A stretch of DNA of 64,000 nucleotides from Peribacillus loiseleuriae (lineage in GTDB: Bacteria > Bacillota > Bacilli > Bacillales > DSM-1321): contig NZ_LFZW01000001.1 in assembly GCF_001183985.1 (NCBI RefSeq), forward strand, positions 619,583 through 683,582, in the 5' to 3' direction. Below the pieces are notes generated by a model. It was not told the DNA's origin, did no database searches, and was given only the letters and a program-made list of their open reading frames with translations. Both the position numbers and the translations under genes were made by a program. Below, one piece after another: positions 63,810 through 64,000 of this stretch (its first letter is position 1; every line of letters starts with the position of its first letter).

Positions 63810-64000
63810 ATGAAGAAAATATTTGGTATAGCTTTTATATTACTCATTTCTTTATCAGGTTGTAATACGGAAGAGGATTATATTTACTGGACAGAAAAAA
63901 CAGATAACCAAATTGAACGTTTAGATGGGGCAAATATAAATTATGAGATTAGAGAAGGAGAAATTTGGGTTAGAGAAAAAGATATGAACAAAGTATTAGC
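63810..64000 (+). CDS. Putative lipoprotein, 5' part
   Basis: The frame is open to the end of the window (63 codons). The N-terminus MKKIFGIAFILLISLSGCNT is a lipoprotein signal peptide with the lipobox LSGC, Cys18 lipidated. The mature part begins acidic (NTEEDYIYWTEKTDNQIERL). AAAGGGGAT lies seven bases before the ATG. It would be anchored on the outer face of the membrane. No family can be named from this fragment. Confidence 0.75.
   Translation, partial: MKKIFGIAFILLISLSGCNTEEDYIYWTEKTDNQIERLDGANINYEIREGEIWVREKDMNKVL

Noticed and set aside
1..64000. tRNA or rRNA genes
   Set aside because: No cloverleaf with a GGTTCRANNCC-type T-arm or rRNA core was noticed on either strand; a covariance search would be needed to exclude them fully.
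1..64000. Prophage or integrated plasmid
   Set aside because: No integrase, capsid, terminase, portal or replication gene was found; the accessory zone holds only IS remnants and defence-like genes.

Overview
The window comes from a low-GC, endospore-forming Firmicute of the family Bacillaceae. Three things point there: purine-rich Shine-Dalgarno sites of the AGGAGG type, CcpA cre boxes and an S-box leader, and gene neighbourhoods that match Bacillus subtilis in content and order (iol genes; mreBH; motAB; a yfk/yfj block holding yfkK, yfkH, chaA/yfkE, yfkD, yfkAB, yfkF, pdaA/yfjS, yfjP, yfjO). A genus cannot be assigned from sequence reading alone.

Layout. 1-10.2 kb is a pectin/rhamnogalacturonan utilisation cluster: the end of kduI, a YesPQ-type ABC importer with its binding lipoprotein, a GH105 unsaturated glucuronyl hydrolase, a secreted PL1 pectate lyase and a YesM/YesN two-component pair. 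The lyase cuts outside the cell, the importer takes up oligomers, the GH105 enzyme and KduI process them, and YesMN probably senses them. 10.4-13.8 kb holds an acyltransferase, the DHH nuclease NrnB and an MscS channel. 14.3-18.0 kb is a transporter followed by two M20 metallohydrolases, a likely unit for taking up and hydrolysing an N-substituted amino acid. 18.5-30.3 kb is the myo-inositol regulon (iolR divergent from iolABCDE-iolT-iolJ-dehydrogenase), with a legible IolR operator, cre box and sigma-A promoter. 30.3-32.3 kb is a decay zone: a sugar isomerase truncated by a MITE-like element, and an S-box riboswitch still sitting in front of a shattered MetE-like gene. 32.4-37.9 kb carries a YihY protein, mreBH, motAB and mapB. 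38-53.6 kb is the yfk/yfj core block.

53.6-63.5 kb is accessory DNA: AT-rich gaps, IS66 and IS3 remnants, an unknown repeat protein with a decayed copy, a 1255-residue DUF4011-like/SF1 helicase/PD-(D/E)XK protein, a MazG-like pyrophosphohydrolase next to a GIY-YIG/DUF2075 protein, a possible group II intron tail and a broken YHYH/stalk/nuclease gene. This is the best candidate for an antiviral defence locus. The window ends inside a lipoprotein gene.

At least four families of short dispersed intergenic repeats run through the window (about 140 bp; about 150-180 bp with TGTTCAAAAA inverted ends; about 40-60 bp hairpins; about 86 bp with GGGTCTGACCC-like ends). Two copies of the second family sit next to genes they appear to have damaged or separated from their regulators. 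All family names rest on motif recognition and memory of homologues; no database search was possible.
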